51,195 bases of DNA from Oscillospiraceae bacterium (lineage in GTDB: Bacteria; Bacillota; Clostridia; Oscillospirales; CAG-272): the NCBI GenBank assembly GCA_015064735.1, contig SVRP01000014.1, positions 1 through 51,195 on the forward strand, read 5' to 3'. A model generated the notes under the pieces. The model was given only the letters and a program-made list of their open reading frames with translations. It had not been told where the DNA came from and made no database searches. Numbering within the stretch: the stretch's first letter is position 1; each line of letters opens with the position of its first letter. Below, in pieces: positions 14,952 to 23,579 of this stretch. The position numbers and the translations under genes are program-made.

Positions 14952-16088
14952 TTATACTAAGCCGTCTCTCTCGGAAAGAGCCTCCTCGGCTGCGCGTATT
15001 GCTGCGGGCTTGTGCTTTTGACGCGCAAAAAAGCAACGGATATTGCAATCAAGGAGAGTATGGAATATTTCCTTTCTTATAGTACGTTCTCCGAGAATAG
15101 CGTAACCCTTAAGATTTTTTCTTCTTTTCAGAGCAGTCATAAGCTCTCTTAAAAAAGCATAATAAAGCTCTGAATCGTCTCTGTCGCAGCTTCCTGTCAT
15201 AAGTGAAAATAATCTTTCAACATCAACCGAATAATTGTCAATTCCTTCGCATGAGAAGGAGCTCCTTAACAGTAACGGAGTGTCAATACATATCCCTCTG
15301 CATATATAGCCGTTGAATTCACGCCCCTCTGCTTCAAGAGAGCAAAAGGCTCTGTTTATATCAAGTAGCGCATTACGCAGGTCCTCCTCGCAGAGTATTC
15401 CGCGCAGAGATATTGAAAAGTTTCCGTAAACCGCGCCTCGAAGGATTGCCTTTATACGTGAAGAAAAAAAAGAATCCCATTCTGCTTCTGCCATAATCCG
15501 TATACCGAAGAGAGCCTCAGCAACAGCGCGGTATTCCTCGAAAAAACCTTCCTCAGGGTCTTTGGCGCATAAAGGGGAGAAAACGTCAAGTAGCACGTCA
15601 GTGTCTGTATCCATTCCTCTTTTGAAATCCGAATCCTTGGATATACGCGAAAGAATTTTTACTGTGTCGGACGTTCCAAGCCGATGGGCGCTGTCTGCGC
15701 TGAAAATTCTTGATGCATATCTGTCAACCGTTACGATGTCGGGGGAGATATAGAGCTTTCCGCAAAGAGGGTCAAGGAGAGCGATTTTACCCTCGTGGCA
15801 TTTTGAAAGTCCGCCAAGACGAAGGATGGGGAAGGGAGAATAAGACGGCTCGGAATCAGATGCTCTGCCAATACGGACAATGCCTACGACACACGAGCTG
15901 CTGTAAGCGGATTCGGGGATGTTTTCAAGTACGGGAAGAAGAGCCTCGCCTGATTTGCGTGCAAGATTTCCATTGTCAAAGGTAATTCTTCCCATAACGG
16001 GTGAGCCGTCGGCAGAGCAGGCGCAAAATCCCGAAAAGGTTTGCATGGATGAGCTTTCAAAATGCCGCGCGGACGGTGAAAAGAGCAT
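14952..16088 (-). CDS. Degenerate PTS enzyme I / PEP-utilising-like protein
   Basis: The 378-residue protein is not a recognised enzyme, but its order of segments follows PTS enzyme I. A swivel-domain-like stretch (GKIALLDPLCGKLYISPD) comes first, then FFEEYRAVAEAL (compare EEEQxxxY), then ILRGAVYGNFSISLRGI with EEDLRNA (compare ILRASAYGxxxIMFPMI, EE), and finally ICIDTPLLL and YAILGER (compare VEIPAAA and CGE). The phosphorylated His (GGxxSH) and the RTE, IGGDK and NPFLGxR segments are missing, so PEP chemistry is unlikely. It lies 81 bases after typA on the same strand, and its ribosome site AAGGGGG is in a hairpin. Family assignment rests on my reading of motifs only. Confidence 0.45.
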   Translation of the reverse strand: MLFSPSARHFESSSMQTFSGFCACSADGSPVMGRITFDNGNLARKSGEALLPVLENIPESAYSSSCVVGIVRIGRASDSEPSYSPFPILRLGGLSKCHEGKIALLDPLCGKLYISPDIVTVDRYASRIFSADSAHRLGTSDTVKILSRISKDSDFKRGMDTDTDVLLDVFSPLCAKDPEEGFFEEYRAVAEALFGIRIMAEAEWDSFFSSRIKAILRGAVYGNFSISLRGILCEEDLRNALLDINRAFCSLEAEGREFNGYICRGICIDTPLLLRSSFSCEGIDNYSVDVERLFSLMTGSCDRDDSELYYAFLRELMTALKRRKNLKGYAILGERTIRKEIFHTLLDCNIRCFFARQKHKPAAIRAAEEALSERDGLV

Positions 16089-16093
16089 AAATA

Positions 16094-16140
16094 TCCCCCT
16101 TGGAAGAAAAGAACTTTATCTTATCTTGCTCCAAGGGGGA
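16094..16140 (-). promoter_or_regulatory. Hairpin that contains the ribosome site of the enzyme I-like gene
   Basis: TCCCCCTTGGA (plus 16094-16104) and TCCAAGGGGGA (16130-16140) pair perfectly around a 25-base loop. On the minus strand the 3' arm carries AAGGGGG, the Shine-Dalgarno, six bases before the ATG at 16088. There is no U-run, so it is more a translation block than a terminator. Confidence 0.6.
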
Positions 16141-16169
16141 CAAAAATATTCTTTACACAGTAATTATTA

Positions 16170-18011
16170 TTACTTCGATGCGGCAGCCTCTCGTCTCGCC
16201 TTCATCATAGCCTTCATACGAAGCTCGGTGTCGAGTATCTTCTTGCGTAAACGAATGGACTTGGGAGTAACCTCAATAAGCTCGTCGTCGGTGATAAACT
16301 CAATAGCCTCCTCAAGGCTGAATATGATGGGAGGAGTAAGAAGAAGCTTTTCGTCAGCGCCCGCGGAACGTATAGCGGTGAGCTGCTTTTTCTTGCAGGG
16401 GTTTACCGATATATCGTCGTTCTTGGGGTTCATACCGACTATCATTCCCTCGTAAACGGGAGTCTGAGGACCAACGAAGAGATTTCCTCTTTCCTGAGTG
16501 TTGTAGAGACCGTAACGGGTAGTTTCACCTGTTTCGGAGGCTACGAGAGAACCTGTGAATCTCATGGTTATCTCACCCTTGTAGGGCTGGTAGCCGTCAA
16601 AGAGAGTGTTCATAATACCCTCGCCTCTGGTTGCCGTAAGAAATTCCGAGCGATATCCAAAGAGACAGCGGGAGGGAATAGAGTATTCGATACGCATTCT
16701 CGTTCCGAGAGGATTCATCTCAAGAAGATCGCCCTTCCTCTGACCGAGCTTTTCAACGACTGCGCCCACGTATTCGGCGGGAACGTCGAGAGTAACCTTT
16801 TCCATAGGCTCGCACTTTACCCCGTCAATTTCCTTGAACAGAACTCTGGGGTTGGAGCACATCATTTCATAGCCCTCGCGGCGCATGGTCTCAATGAGAA
16901 TGGAGAGGTGCATTTCACCTCTGCCCGCAACCTTGAACTCATCGGTAGTTTCTCCGTCGCTGACACGAAGGGAAACGTCCTTGAGAAGCTCCTTGTAAAG
17001 ACGGTCGCGGAGCTGACGCGAGGTAACGAATTTTCCTTCCTTACCTGCAAATGGGCTGTTGTTAACAGAGAAGGTCATCTCAAGCGTGGGCTCGCTTACC
17101 TTTACAAATTCCAACGGCTCGGGGCAGGAAAGGCTTGTTATTGTGTCTCCGATTGTAATGCTTTCGGCACCCGAGAAGCAAACGATATCTCCAACCTTCG
17201 CGTTTTCAACGGGTACTCTCTGGAGACCGTCTATCTGATACATGGAAACGATCTTTGTACGCTTGGGGGCGTTACCCGTATGATAGTTACAGATGTATGC
17301 CTCCTGATTTGTGTGTATGGCGCCTCTCTCAATACGTCCGATGCCTATACGACCTACGTATTCGCTGTAGTCAATGGAGGAAACGAGAAGCTGAAGCTCA
17401 CCGGTTTCATCACCCTCGGGAGCGGGAATATAATCAAGGATTTTTGTGAACAGGGGAACGAGGTCGGTGCCCGCGACGTCGGGGTCCTCGGTAGCCGTGC
17501 CGGCTCTGCCCGAGCAGTAAAGCATGGGGCTGTCAAGCTGTTCGTCCGATGCGTTGAGGTCAATAAGAAGCTCAAGTATCTCATCTTCAACCTCGCCGAG
17601 GCGTGCGTCGGGCTTGTCAATTTTGTTTATAACGATAATAACTCTGTGGTTGAGCTCAAGGGCGCGCTGGAGAACGAAGCGAGTCTGAGGCATAGGTCCC
17701 TCGGCTGCGTCAACAAGAAGGATAACTCCGTTAACCATTTTGAGGATACGCTCAACCTCACCGCCGAAGTCAGCGTGTCCGGGGGTGTCAATAAGGTTTA
17801 TTTTAACGTCCTTGTAGTAGACAGAGGTGTTTTTGGCTAGGATTGTGATTCCTCTTTCTTTTTCAAGGTCTCCGGAATCCATAACGCGGGTAACCGTCTC
17901 CTGATTTTCTCTGTATATACCGCCTTGCTTGAGCATCTCGTCAACGAGAGTGGTTTTTCCGTGGTCAACGTGCGCAATTATAGCTACGTTTCTTAAATCG
18001 TTTCTGATCAC
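16170..18011 (-). CDS. typA: Translational GTPase TypA/BipA
   Basis: TypA is a ribosome-binding GTPase of the EF-G superfamily, involved in ribosome assembly and stress or cold growth. The 613-residue length is usual. G motifs: [11 protein letters not shown] (G1, residues about 13-22), RGITI (G2), [12 protein letters not shown] (G3), NKIDKPDAR (G4). The C-terminal TypA-specific region contains the SLASGETGET-type segment and the [14 protein letters not shown]-like tail (here [13 protein letters not shown]). ATG 18011 follows AAAGGAGAT. It is probably co-transcribed with the enzyme I-like gene. Confidence 0.96.
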   Translation of the reverse strand: MIRNDLRNVAIIAHVDHGKTTLVDEMLKQGGIYRENQETVTRVMDSGDLEKERGITILAKNTSVYYKDVKINLIDTPGHADFGGEVERILKMVNGVILLVDAAEGPMPQTRFVLQRALELNHRVIIVINKIDKPDARLGEVEDEILELLIDLNASDEQLDSPMLYCSGRAGTATEDPDVAGTDLVPLFTKILDYIPAPEGDETGELQLLVSSIDYSEYVGRIGIGRIERGAIHTNQEAYICNYHTGNAPKRTKIVSMYQIDGLQRVPVENAKVGDIVCFSGAESITIGDTITSLSCPEPLEFVKVSEPTLEMTFSVNNSPFAGKEGKFVTSRQLRDRLYKELLKDVSLRVSDGETTDEFKVAGRGEMHLSILIETMRREGYEMMCSNPRVLFKEIDGVKCEPMEKVTLDVPAEYVGAVVEKLGQRKGDLLEMNPLGTRMRIEYSIPSRCLFGYRSEFLTATRGEGIMNTLFDGYQPYKGEITMRFTGSLVASETGETTRYGLYNTQERGNLFVGPQTPVYEGMIVGMNPKNDDISVNPCKKKQLTAIRSAGADEKLLLTPPIIFSLEEAIEFITDDELIEVTPKSIRLRKKILDTELRMKAMMKARREAAASK

Positions 18012-18064
18012 GTTTTTGATCTCCTTTTTTACGTAAATTGAGAATTATTTATTTCCAATATATT

Positions 18065-18070
18065 ATTATA
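18065..18070 (-). promoter_or_regulatory. Extended -10 for typA
   Basis: On the minus strand TGATATAAT occurs 54 bases before the typA start; no clear -35 is seen. Confidence 0.55.
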
Positions 18071-18199
18071 TCACAAGTTTCCGTAATAATAAAGATGTTA
18101 AATGCCGAAATATTACTTTTTTAATAAAAAAATGTTGTGCATTTTTTCAAAATACGACAAAAAAGGAAAAAATATTGCGTATACAGAGGTGTGTTTTCA

Positions 18200-18228
18200 T
18201 TGACAGGAAGAAAAAAACGTGGTATAAT
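18200..18228 (+). promoter_or_regulatory. Promoter for the HAD-rimO-pgsA transcript
   Basis: TTGACA at 18200-18205, a 17-base spacer and TATAAT at 18223-18228, 40 bases before the ATG. Confidence 0.8.
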
Positions 18229-18267
18229 TACTGTGAATTGTTATGAGGTCGGGAGGCGCTGAGGAAT

Positions 18268-18942
18268 ATGGATAACAGAAAAATCCGTTTGCTTATATTT
18301 GACTTGGACGGAACTCTTGCAGATACCATGTACGGTATACTTGATGGCGTAAATATGGCAATGGAGAAATTTGGAGCTCCCGCGCATACCTATGATGAGG
18401 TGCGCTCCTACGTCGGCAACGGCTCCCGCGATCTTATAAAGAGAGCCTTGCCAAAGTATATGGCAGAAAATGCGGAGCTTCTAGAGAAAGCTATAAAATT
18501 TTACGACGGAAGCTGCTATCCCGTAACCTATAAAAACCGCACCGATTGCTATGACGGAATTATAGATGCTCTTAAAGAGCTTAAAGAAAGAGGATATACT
18601 CTTGCGGTACTTTCCAATAAGAGAGATATTTTCGTCCGACCCATGGTTAGCGAAATGATACCCGAGGGCATTATTTCAATGGCTATGGGGCAGAGAGACG
18701 ATCTTCCTAAAAAGCCCGACCCCGCAATGGCTATTTATATAGCCGAAAAGCTCGGCTTTGAAGCTTGTGAGACTGCTTTCGTAGGAGACAGCGAAACAGA
18801 TATCCTTACGGGACAAAACGCAAAAATGCTGACTGTGGGATGCTCGTGGGGATACCGCGGAGAGAAAATTCTCAAAGAAGCCGGGGCGGACGTTATAATA
18901 GACGGACCGTCGCAACTTACCGAGCTGTTCCGCGCATTTTAA
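18268..18942 (+). CDS. HAD-family phosphatase (phosphoglycolate phosphatase-like)
   Basis: The 224-residue protein has all HAD motifs: LLIFDLDGTLADT (motif I, nucleophile Asp), AVLSNKRD (motif II), PKKPDPA (motif III Lys) and FVGDSETDILTG (motif IV), with a helical cap between I and II. Such Gph-like enzymes hydrolyse 2-phosphoglycolate or similar small phosphate esters; the exact substrate cannot be read. ATG 18268 follows GGGAGGCGCTGAGG. rimO starts 40 bases after its stop in the same direction with no terminator between, so the two are likely one unit. Confidence 0.9.
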   Translation: MDNRKIRLLIFDLDGTLADTMYGILDGVNMAMEKFGAPAHTYDEVRSYVGNGSRDLIKRALPKYMAENAELLEKAIKFYDGSCYPVTYKNRTDCYDGIIDALKELKERGYTLAVLSNKRDIFVRPMVSEMIPEGIISMAMGQRDDLPKKPDPAMAIYIAEKLGFEACETAFVGDSETDILTGQNAKMLTVGCSWGYRGEKILKEAGADVIIDGPSQLTELFRAF

Positions 18943-18981
18943 AAGGCATTTTTGCATATTGATATAGAACGAGGAGAAAAA

Positions 18982-20331
18982 ATGAAGGTAGGATTTGTTT
19001 CTCTCGGTTGTCCGAAAAATCAGCTTGATACCGAGGTTATGCTTCACGAGGTAGCAAGCGCGGGGTATGAGATAACCCCTGAGGAGACCGAGGCAGACGT
19101 AGTAATTATAAATACCTGTGGCTTTATCGAAAGCGCAAAAAAAGAAGCGATTGATAATATACTTGATATTGTATGGCTTAAGAAGAACCACACCTTGAAG
19201 GCTATCGTTGTAACGGGGTGCCTTGCCGAGCGATACAGAGAGAGCATACTTGAGGAATTTCCCGAGGTTGACGCTGTTCTCGGTGTGGGCAGTATACATA
19301 ATATTGTCGAGGCAATCGAGGCGGTTACAGTCAAGAAAAAGAAAGGCTCCAAGAGAAAGTATTCTTCCTTTGAGGATAAGAATACCGTCAAGCTCGGAGG
19401 AGACAGAATTCTGACTACACCCGATTATATGGCGTATCTCAAAATTGCCGAGGGCTGTGATAACAGATGCGCATACTGCGCAATTCCCGCTATCAGGGGA
19501 AACTTCCGAAGCAGACCTATGGATGAGCTTGTAGCCGAGGCAAAGAACCTTGAGGAGCTTGGAGTCCGTGAGCTTTGCATAGTCGCGCAGGATATAACGA
19601 GATACGGACTTGACCTTTACGGCAAATACAGTCTTGCAGAGCTTTTGCATAAAATAACGGAGGAAACAGAAATCCCGTGGATACGACTTCTCTACTGCTA
19701 CCCCGATAAGATAACCGATGAGCTTGTGGCAGAGATCAGAGACAATCCGAGAATTCTCAAATACATAGATATGCCGCTTCAGCATATAAGCGACAGAATG
19801 CTTAAGTCAATGAACCGCCACGGAGACAGCAAAATGATACGCGAGGTGGTAGGAAAGCTTCGTAAGGAGATTCCCGATATTGTCATAAGAACTACATTTA
19901 TCGTAGGATTTCCCGGTGAGACCGAGGAGGATTTCTGTGAGCTTTGCGAATTTGTAAGGGAAACGAAGTTTGAGAGAGTCGGAGTCTTTACCTATTCAAG
20001 AGAAGAGGATACCCCCGCATATGATTTCCCCGACCAAATCGACGAGCAGGTAAAGCTCGACCGTATGGATCTCCTGATGAGAGAACAGCTTGAAATAAAC
20101 GAGGCAAGAAACAAGACTAAGGTTGGCAAGGAGATACTCGTTCTTTGCGAGGATTTTGACCCTGTAAGCGAGGTGCATTTCGGCAGAAGCGCGGAGGATG
20201 CTCCCGAGATAGACGGTAAGGTGTATTTCAGAGCCTCCAAACGGATAGCAAAGGGTTCATTTGTAAAGGTGAAAATAAGAGAAGTTCTTGATTATGACCT
20301 CATGGGCAGAGCTATTCTGAATGATGATTGA
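18982..20331 (+). CDS. rimO: Ribosomal protein S12 methylthiotransferase RimO
   Basis: RimO is a radical-SAM enzyme that adds a methylthio group to an aspartate of ribosomal protein S12. The 449 residues show the N-terminal UPF0004 domain with Cys ligands (LGCPKNQLDTE, INTCGFI, VTGCLAER), the radical-SAM core with CDNRCAYCAIP (CxxxCxxC; about residue 150), GFPGETEEDF, and a C-terminal TRAM domain. ATG 18982 follows GAGGAGA and is preferred over an upstream TTG at 18952. It sits directly upstream of pgsA, an order often seen in Firmicutes. Confidence 0.96.
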   Translation: MKVGFVSLGCPKNQLDTEVMLHEVASAGYEITPEETEADVVIINTCGFIESAKKEAIDNILDIVWLKKNHTLKAIVVTGCLAERYRESILEEFPEVDAVLGVGSIHNIVEAIEAVTVKKKKGSKRKYSSFEDKNTVKLGGDRILTTPDYMAYLKIAEGCDNRCAYCAIPAIRGNFRSRPMDELVAEAKNLEELGVRELCIVAQDITRYGLDLYGKYSLAELLHKITEETEIPWIRLLYCYPDKITDELVAEIRDNPRILKYIDMPLQHISDRMLKSMNRHGDSKMIREVVGKLRKEIPDIVIRTTFIVGFPGETEEDFCELCEFVRETKFERVGVFTYSREEDTPAYDFPDQIDEQVKLDRMDLLMREQLEINEARNKTKVGKEILVLCEDFDPVSEVHFGRSAEDAPEIDGKVYFRASKRIAKGSFVKVKIREVLDYDLMGRAILNDD

Positions 20332-20356
20332 ATTGATGTGAAAGGGAGAAAATATT

Positions 20357-20989
20357 ATGAGTAAAATGAATCTACCCAATAAGCTTACTGTTTTGAGACT
20401 TTGTCTTGTGCCTGTGCTTCTTGTGTTTGGTTTTTTACCCGAGTCGTGGATAAATCCTATGCTCTCTAACTTTATTTGTGCGGTTTTGTTTATCGGAACG
20501 TCGGTTACCGATATGCTTGACGGAAAGATAGCGAGAAAAAGGGGACTTATAACCGACTTCGGAAAATTCCTTGATCCGGTTGCGGATAAGTTTATGGTAA
20601 TAGGAGCGCTGTTTGTGCTTCTTTACAGATTTGAAAATCTCAGACTTCTTATGATAATTGCCCTTATAATCGTGGTTTTCAGAGAGCTTGCCGTAACGTC
20701 TATGCGTCTTGTTGTATCTACGGGGCAGAACATCGTAATTGCCGCAAATAAGCTCGGAAAGCTTAAGACCGTATTGCAGATAGTTGCGATCTCTACCGTA
20801 TTCCTTGAGCCTGTAGTTCAGCATATAGCTATGGAAATAGGCAAAATGATAACCGGCAGACCTCTTGCGTGGAGAACCGATATAATCCCTCTTTCGTGGA
20901 TAACCGTAATTCTTTCGCTTGTTCTTACCGTTTGGTCGGGAGTAGCTTATATTAAGAGCTATTGGAAATATCTCGACCCGCAAAAATAA
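20357..20989 (+). CDS. pgsA: CDP-diacylglycerol-glycerol-3-phosphate 3-phosphatidyltransferase
   Basis: PgsA makes phosphatidylglycerol phosphate, the committed step of phosphatidylglycerol synthesis, in the cytoplasmic membrane. The 210-residue protein has the CDP-alcohol phosphotransferase motif DMLDGKIARKRGLITDFGKF followed by LDPVADK (DGxxAR, G, D, D spacing correct), about residues 50-80. Five to six membrane segments are visible. The start (LPNKLTVLRLCLVPVLL) is typical. ATG 20357 follows AAGGGAGA. It is 25 bases after rimO and ends at a terminator. Confidence 0.95.
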   Translation: MSKMNLPNKLTVLRLCLVPVLLVFGFLPESWINPMLSNFICAVLFIGTSVTDMLDGKIARKRGLITDFGKFLDPVADKFMVIGALFVLLYRFENLRLLMIIALIIVVFRELAVTSMRLVVSTGQNIVIAANKLGKLKTVLQIVAISTVFLEPVVQHIAMEIGKMITGRPLAWRTDIIPLSWITVILSLVLTVWSGVAYIKSYWKYLDPQK

Positions 20990-20996
20990 TACATGA

Positions 20997-21024
20997 AGCT
21001 ACTCCAACCAAGGGGTAGCTTTTT
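20997..21024 (+). terminator. Terminator after pgsA
   Basis: AGCTACTCC (20997-21005) pairs with GGGGTAGCT (21012-21020) with one G-U, followed by TTTT. Confidence 0.7.
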
Positions 21025-21029
21025 GTTCG

Positions 21030-21058
21030 TTGACAAATCTGTTCAAAAATGATATAAT
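21030..21058 (+). promoter_or_regulatory. Promoter for the SDR-nitroreductase-GNAT unit
   Basis: TTGACA at 21030-21035, a 17-base spacer and TATAAT at 21053-21058, extended TGATATAAT form. Confidence 0.8.
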
Positions 21059-21088
21059 TATTTTAATAATTAAAAAGGCGGAAGTAAA

Positions 21089-21808
21089 ATGTTTGATTTT
21101 AAGGGCAAGACCGTGGTAGTAACCGGCGGAGCAAGAGGAATAGGCAAATGCATAAGGGAAAGCTTTGAGAAAACAGGAGCTGAAGTATGCATTATCGACC
21201 TGCTTGAAAACGATTATTTTGTGGGAGATATTGCAAAAAAGGAGACCCTTGAAGCCTTTGCAGAGAAGGTCATAGCTGATTACGGAAGGGTAGATTTTCT
21301 TGTAAACAATGCCGCACCCTTGATGCGAGGAATAGAAAACGGAAGCTACGAGGATTTTGAATATGCTGTCAAGGTAGGCGTGATCGCACCCTTTTATCTT
21401 TCAAAGCTTTTTCTGCCCTGTTTTGCAGAGGGTGCAAGTATTGTGAACATTTCATCGTCAAGAGACCGTATGAGTCAGCCCAATACCGAGAGCTATACTG
21501 CCGCGAAGGGCGGGATTTCTGCGCTTACTCACGCCCTAGCCGTAAGCCTTGCGGGGAAGGTGCGCGTTAACTCTGTTTCTCCGGGTTGGATAGATAATAA
21601 CTATACAGTATACGATGGAGCGGATGCTATCCAACAGCCGGCAGGAAGAGTGGGAAATCCTAAAGATATCGCAAATGCCGTAATGTATCTCTGCTCGGAT
21701 ATGGCAGGGTTTATAACGGGAGAAAATATTTGCATAGACGGCGGAATGACAAGGCAAATGATATATCACGGCGACTATGGCTGGATATACGAAAAAGGGG
21801 AGAAATAA
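21089..21808 (+). CDS. SDR-family NAD(P)-dependent oxidoreductase
   Basis: The 239-residue protein is a classical short-chain dehydrogenase: TGGARGIGK (nucleotide loop), NNAAP (NNAG motif), VNISSSRD (catalytic Ser) and SYTAAKGG (catalytic Tyr and Lys, about residues 136-140), followed by VNSVSPGWID. The substrate is unknown. ATG 21089 follows AAGGCGGAAG. The nitroreductase start lies one base after the stop, so the pair is co-translated. Confidence 0.9.
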   Translation: MFDFKGKTVVVTGGARGIGKCIRESFEKTGAEVCIIDLLENDYFVGDIAKKETLEAFAEKVIADYGRVDFLVNNAAPLMRGIENGSYEDFEYAVKVGVIAPFYLSKLFLPCFAEGASIVNISSSRDRMSQPNTESYTAAKGGISALTHALAVSLAGKVRVNSVSPGWIDNNYTVYDGADAIQQPAGRVGNPKDIANAVMYLCSDMAGFITGENICIDGGMTRQMIYHGDYGWIYEKGEK

Positions 21809-21809
21809 T

Positions 21810-22340
21810 ATGAATTTTACAGAAATAGCACAAACACGACAGTCCTGTCGCAGCTATAATGCGAAACGTGACGTAGAACAGGAAAAAATAGAACGAATCC
21901 TTGAAACGGCGAGGCTTTCTCCTTCGGCATGTAACGGTCAGCCCTACTTTATAACTGTGTGCAGGGGAGATACAGCCAAAAAGGTTGCAAAAGCGACACA
22001 GGGAATGGGGATGAACAAATTTTCAAGCGATGCTCCCGTTTTGTTGGTTCTGTCCGAAAAGCCTTACGTAGCGTCGGCAGCACTCGGAGCAAAAGTCAAA
22101 AAGAACGATTACCGTTCTATCGATATAGGCATTCTTGCCGCGTATATAACCGCAGAGGCTACTGCACAAGGACTCGGAAGCTGTATTCTCGGATGGCTTG
22201 ACGATGCCGAAATTCGACAAATTTGCAATCTTGACGGCTCGGTACGTCTTGTAATTACCTTGGGTTATGCCAAGGATGACGACAGACAAAGAGAAAAGAA
22301 ACGCAAGGATATGGACGAGCTTGCAAAAACAATAGATTAA
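21810..22340 (+). CDS. Nitroreductase-family protein
   Basis: This 176-residue FMN-dependent nitroreductase-like protein begins FTEIAQTRQSCRSYNAKRDV, with RQSCRSY matching the FMN-phosphate-binding R-S-x-R-x-F/Y segment. LSPSACNGQPY is the next conserved FMN-contact loop, and GLGSCILGWLD is the C-terminal signature. Such enzymes reduce quinones, flavins or nitro compounds with NAD(P)H; the native substrate is unknown. ATG 21810 follows AAGGGGAG; an in-frame start at 21777 lies inside the SDR gene and is rejected. Confidence 0.88.
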   Translation: MNFTEIAQTRQSCRSYNAKRDVEQEKIERILETARLSPSACNGQPYFITVCRGDTAKKVAKATQGMGMNKFSSDAPVLLVLSEKPYVASAALGAKVKKNDYRSIDIGILAAYITAEATAQGLGSCILGWLDDAEIRQICNLDGSVRLVITLGYAKDDDRQREKKRKDMDELAKTID

Positions 22341-22354
22341 GGTACGGTGAAAAT

Positions 22355-22831
22355 ATGGCTAATTCTGAAATACGTTTTGCAACAGAAAATGATACGGCAT
22401 TAATTTTGGATTTTATAAAGGCGATTGCCGAATATGAAAAAATGTCAGACGAGGTGGTTGCCGATGAGGCTCTGCTTCGCGAATGGATATTCGAAAAGAA
22501 AAAAGCAGAAGTCATATTTATAAGTGAAAACGGAACAGAGGTAGGCTTTGCTTTGTTCTTCCATAACTTCTCTACCTTTGTGGGCAGAGCAGGGATATAC
22601 CTTGAGGATCTTTTCGTAAAGCCTGAACACAGAGGAAAGGGCTACGGAAAACGACTGATTAAGGAGGTTGCCCGTATAGCCGTAGAGAGAAATTGCGGCA
22701 GACTTGAATGGTGCTGTCTCGATTGGAATAAGCCGAGCATTGACTTTTATCTGTCTCTTGGTGCCCGACCTATGAGCGAATGGACAACGTACAGAGTGTC
22801 GGGAGAAACACTTGCCGATCTTGCAAAATAA
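22355..22831 (+). CDS. GNAT N-acetyltransferase (diamine acetyltransferase-like)
   Basis: The 158-residue protein has the GNAT core with acetyl-CoA loop HRGKGYGKRLIKEVARIA (about residues 90-108), and the ending LEWCCLDWNKPSIDFYLSLG with MSEWTTYRVSG matches the spermidine/diamine acetyltransferase branch. It probably acetylates a polyamine or related amine. It lies 14 bases after the nitroreductase in the same operon. The ribosome site is weak (AAGGTACGGTG). Confidence 0.85.
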   Translation: MANSEIRFATENDTALILDFIKAIAEYEKMSDEVVADEALLREWIFEKKKAEVIFISENGTEVGFALFFHNFSTFVGRAGIYLEDLFVKPEHRGKGYGKRLIKEVARIAVERNCGRLEWCCLDWNKPSIDFYLSLGARPMSEWTTYRVSGETLADLAK

Positions 22832-22849
22832 CAAAAAAAGATTTTATAC

Positions 22850-22878
22850 TTGACTTTTGTCGAATTTTGTGGTATTAT
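22850..22878 (+). promoter_or_regulatory. Promoter for mscL
   Basis: TTGACT at 22850-22855, a 17-base spacer and TATTAT at 22873-22878, about 95 bases before the ATG. Confidence 0.7.
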
Positions 22879-22885
22879 CTTATAG

Positions 22886-22950
22886 TACTGATATTGAAAG
22901 GGATATACCCAAAACAGTAAAAATCGGAAGAGTCTGAGGCAAGGGATGCC
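22886..22950 (+). promoter_or_regulatory. Structured 5' leader of mscL
   Basis: TACTG (22886-22890) pairs with CAGTA (22915-22919) around an inner GGG/CCC hairpin (22900-22910). A second hairpin GGCA/TGCC lies at 22938-22950. A purine-rich ribosome site region follows. It does not fit the c-di-AMP (ydaO) consensus as I know it, so any regulatory role is unassigned. An out-of-frame ATG-AAA-TGA (22969-22977) overlaps the mscL start. Confidence 0.4.
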
Positions 22951-22973
22951 GAGAAAAAAGAAAGGAACATGAA

Positions 22974-23531
22974 ATGAAAAAGGAACACAAGAAGAAAAAT
23001 GGCTTTTTTGCTGACTTCAAGACCTTTATCACGCGCGGAAACGTGCTTGATATGGCAGTCGGTGTTATCGTAGGCGGCGCGTTTACTGCAATTATCAATG
23101 CGCTCAGCACGAATGTGTTGAAGCCCTGCATTAACTGGGTACTCGCAAAGACCCTCGGTAAGGATTCGCTCAGCGAAATATTTACGTTTTTGTCCAAAGC
23201 GTACAAGACAGACGAGGCAGGCATGTCTGTAGTAGATCTTGAAAACTCGATCTACATAGACTGGGGCGCATTTATCAATGCGATCATCAACTTCCTCCTT
23301 ATCGCACTTACACTCTTTATTATCGTTCGTACGATCAACAAGATCCGTAACAGAATGGATGCTAAGGAATTGGAAGAGGCTGCAGCAAAGAAGGCAGAAG
23401 AGGAAGCTAAGAAGAAGGAAGCAGACGCAGCAGCAGCTGAAAAGCTTGCGGCAGAGAAGGTTGCTATCGAGCAGATGTACGCCAACATAGCACGTCAGAC
23501 CGAGCTTCTTGAAAAGCTTGCAAATAAATAA
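22974..23531 (+). CDS. mscL: Large-conductance mechanosensitive channel MscL
   Basis: MscL opens under membrane tension and releases solutes during osmotic downshock. The N-terminal FADFKTFITRGNVLDMAVGV is the family signature, with the first helix (GVIVGGAFTAIINAL) and a second membrane helix near residues 98-120 (FINAIINFLLIALTLFIIV). At 185 residues it is longer than usual (about 120-150): the C terminus is an Ala/Glu/Lys-rich helix (residues about 128-180) that should form an extended coiled-coil bundle. It is a single-gene unit with a structured leader and a strong terminator. Confidence 0.93.
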   Translation: MKKEHKKKNGFFADFKTFITRGNVLDMAVGVIVGGAFTAIINALSTNVLKPCINWVLAKTLGKDSLSEIFTFLSKAYKTDEAGMSVVDLENSIYIDWGAFINAIINFLLIALTLFIIVRTINKIRNRMDAKELEEAAAKKAEEEAKKKEADAAAAEKLAAEKVAIEQMYANIARQTELLEKLANK

Positions 23532-23541
23532 CAAAATCGAA

Positions 23542-23577
23542 ATGGACTGTCTCAAAAATTCATTTGAGACAGTCCAT
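23542..23577. terminator. Bidirectional terminator between mscL and the DUF6512 gene
   Basis: ATGGACTGTCTCAAA (23542-23556) pairs perfectly with TTTGAGACAGTCCAT (23563-23577). A near copy ends the unit 1.9 kb downstream (25515-25556). Confidence 0.8.
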
Positions 23578-23579
23578 AT

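Noticed and set aside
15919-16455. A plus-strand frame of 178 codons across the typA end
   Set aside because: It crosses the end of typA, the hairpin and the start of the next minus-strand gene, with no ribosome site or domain.
16908-17840. A 310-codon frame antisense to typA
   Set aside because: typA is unambiguous on the other strand; the antisense frame has no start signals.
22879-22973. c-di-AMP (ydaO-type) riboswitch before mscL
   Set aside because: The leader is too short and lacks the conserved ydaO segments; only small local hairpins are present.
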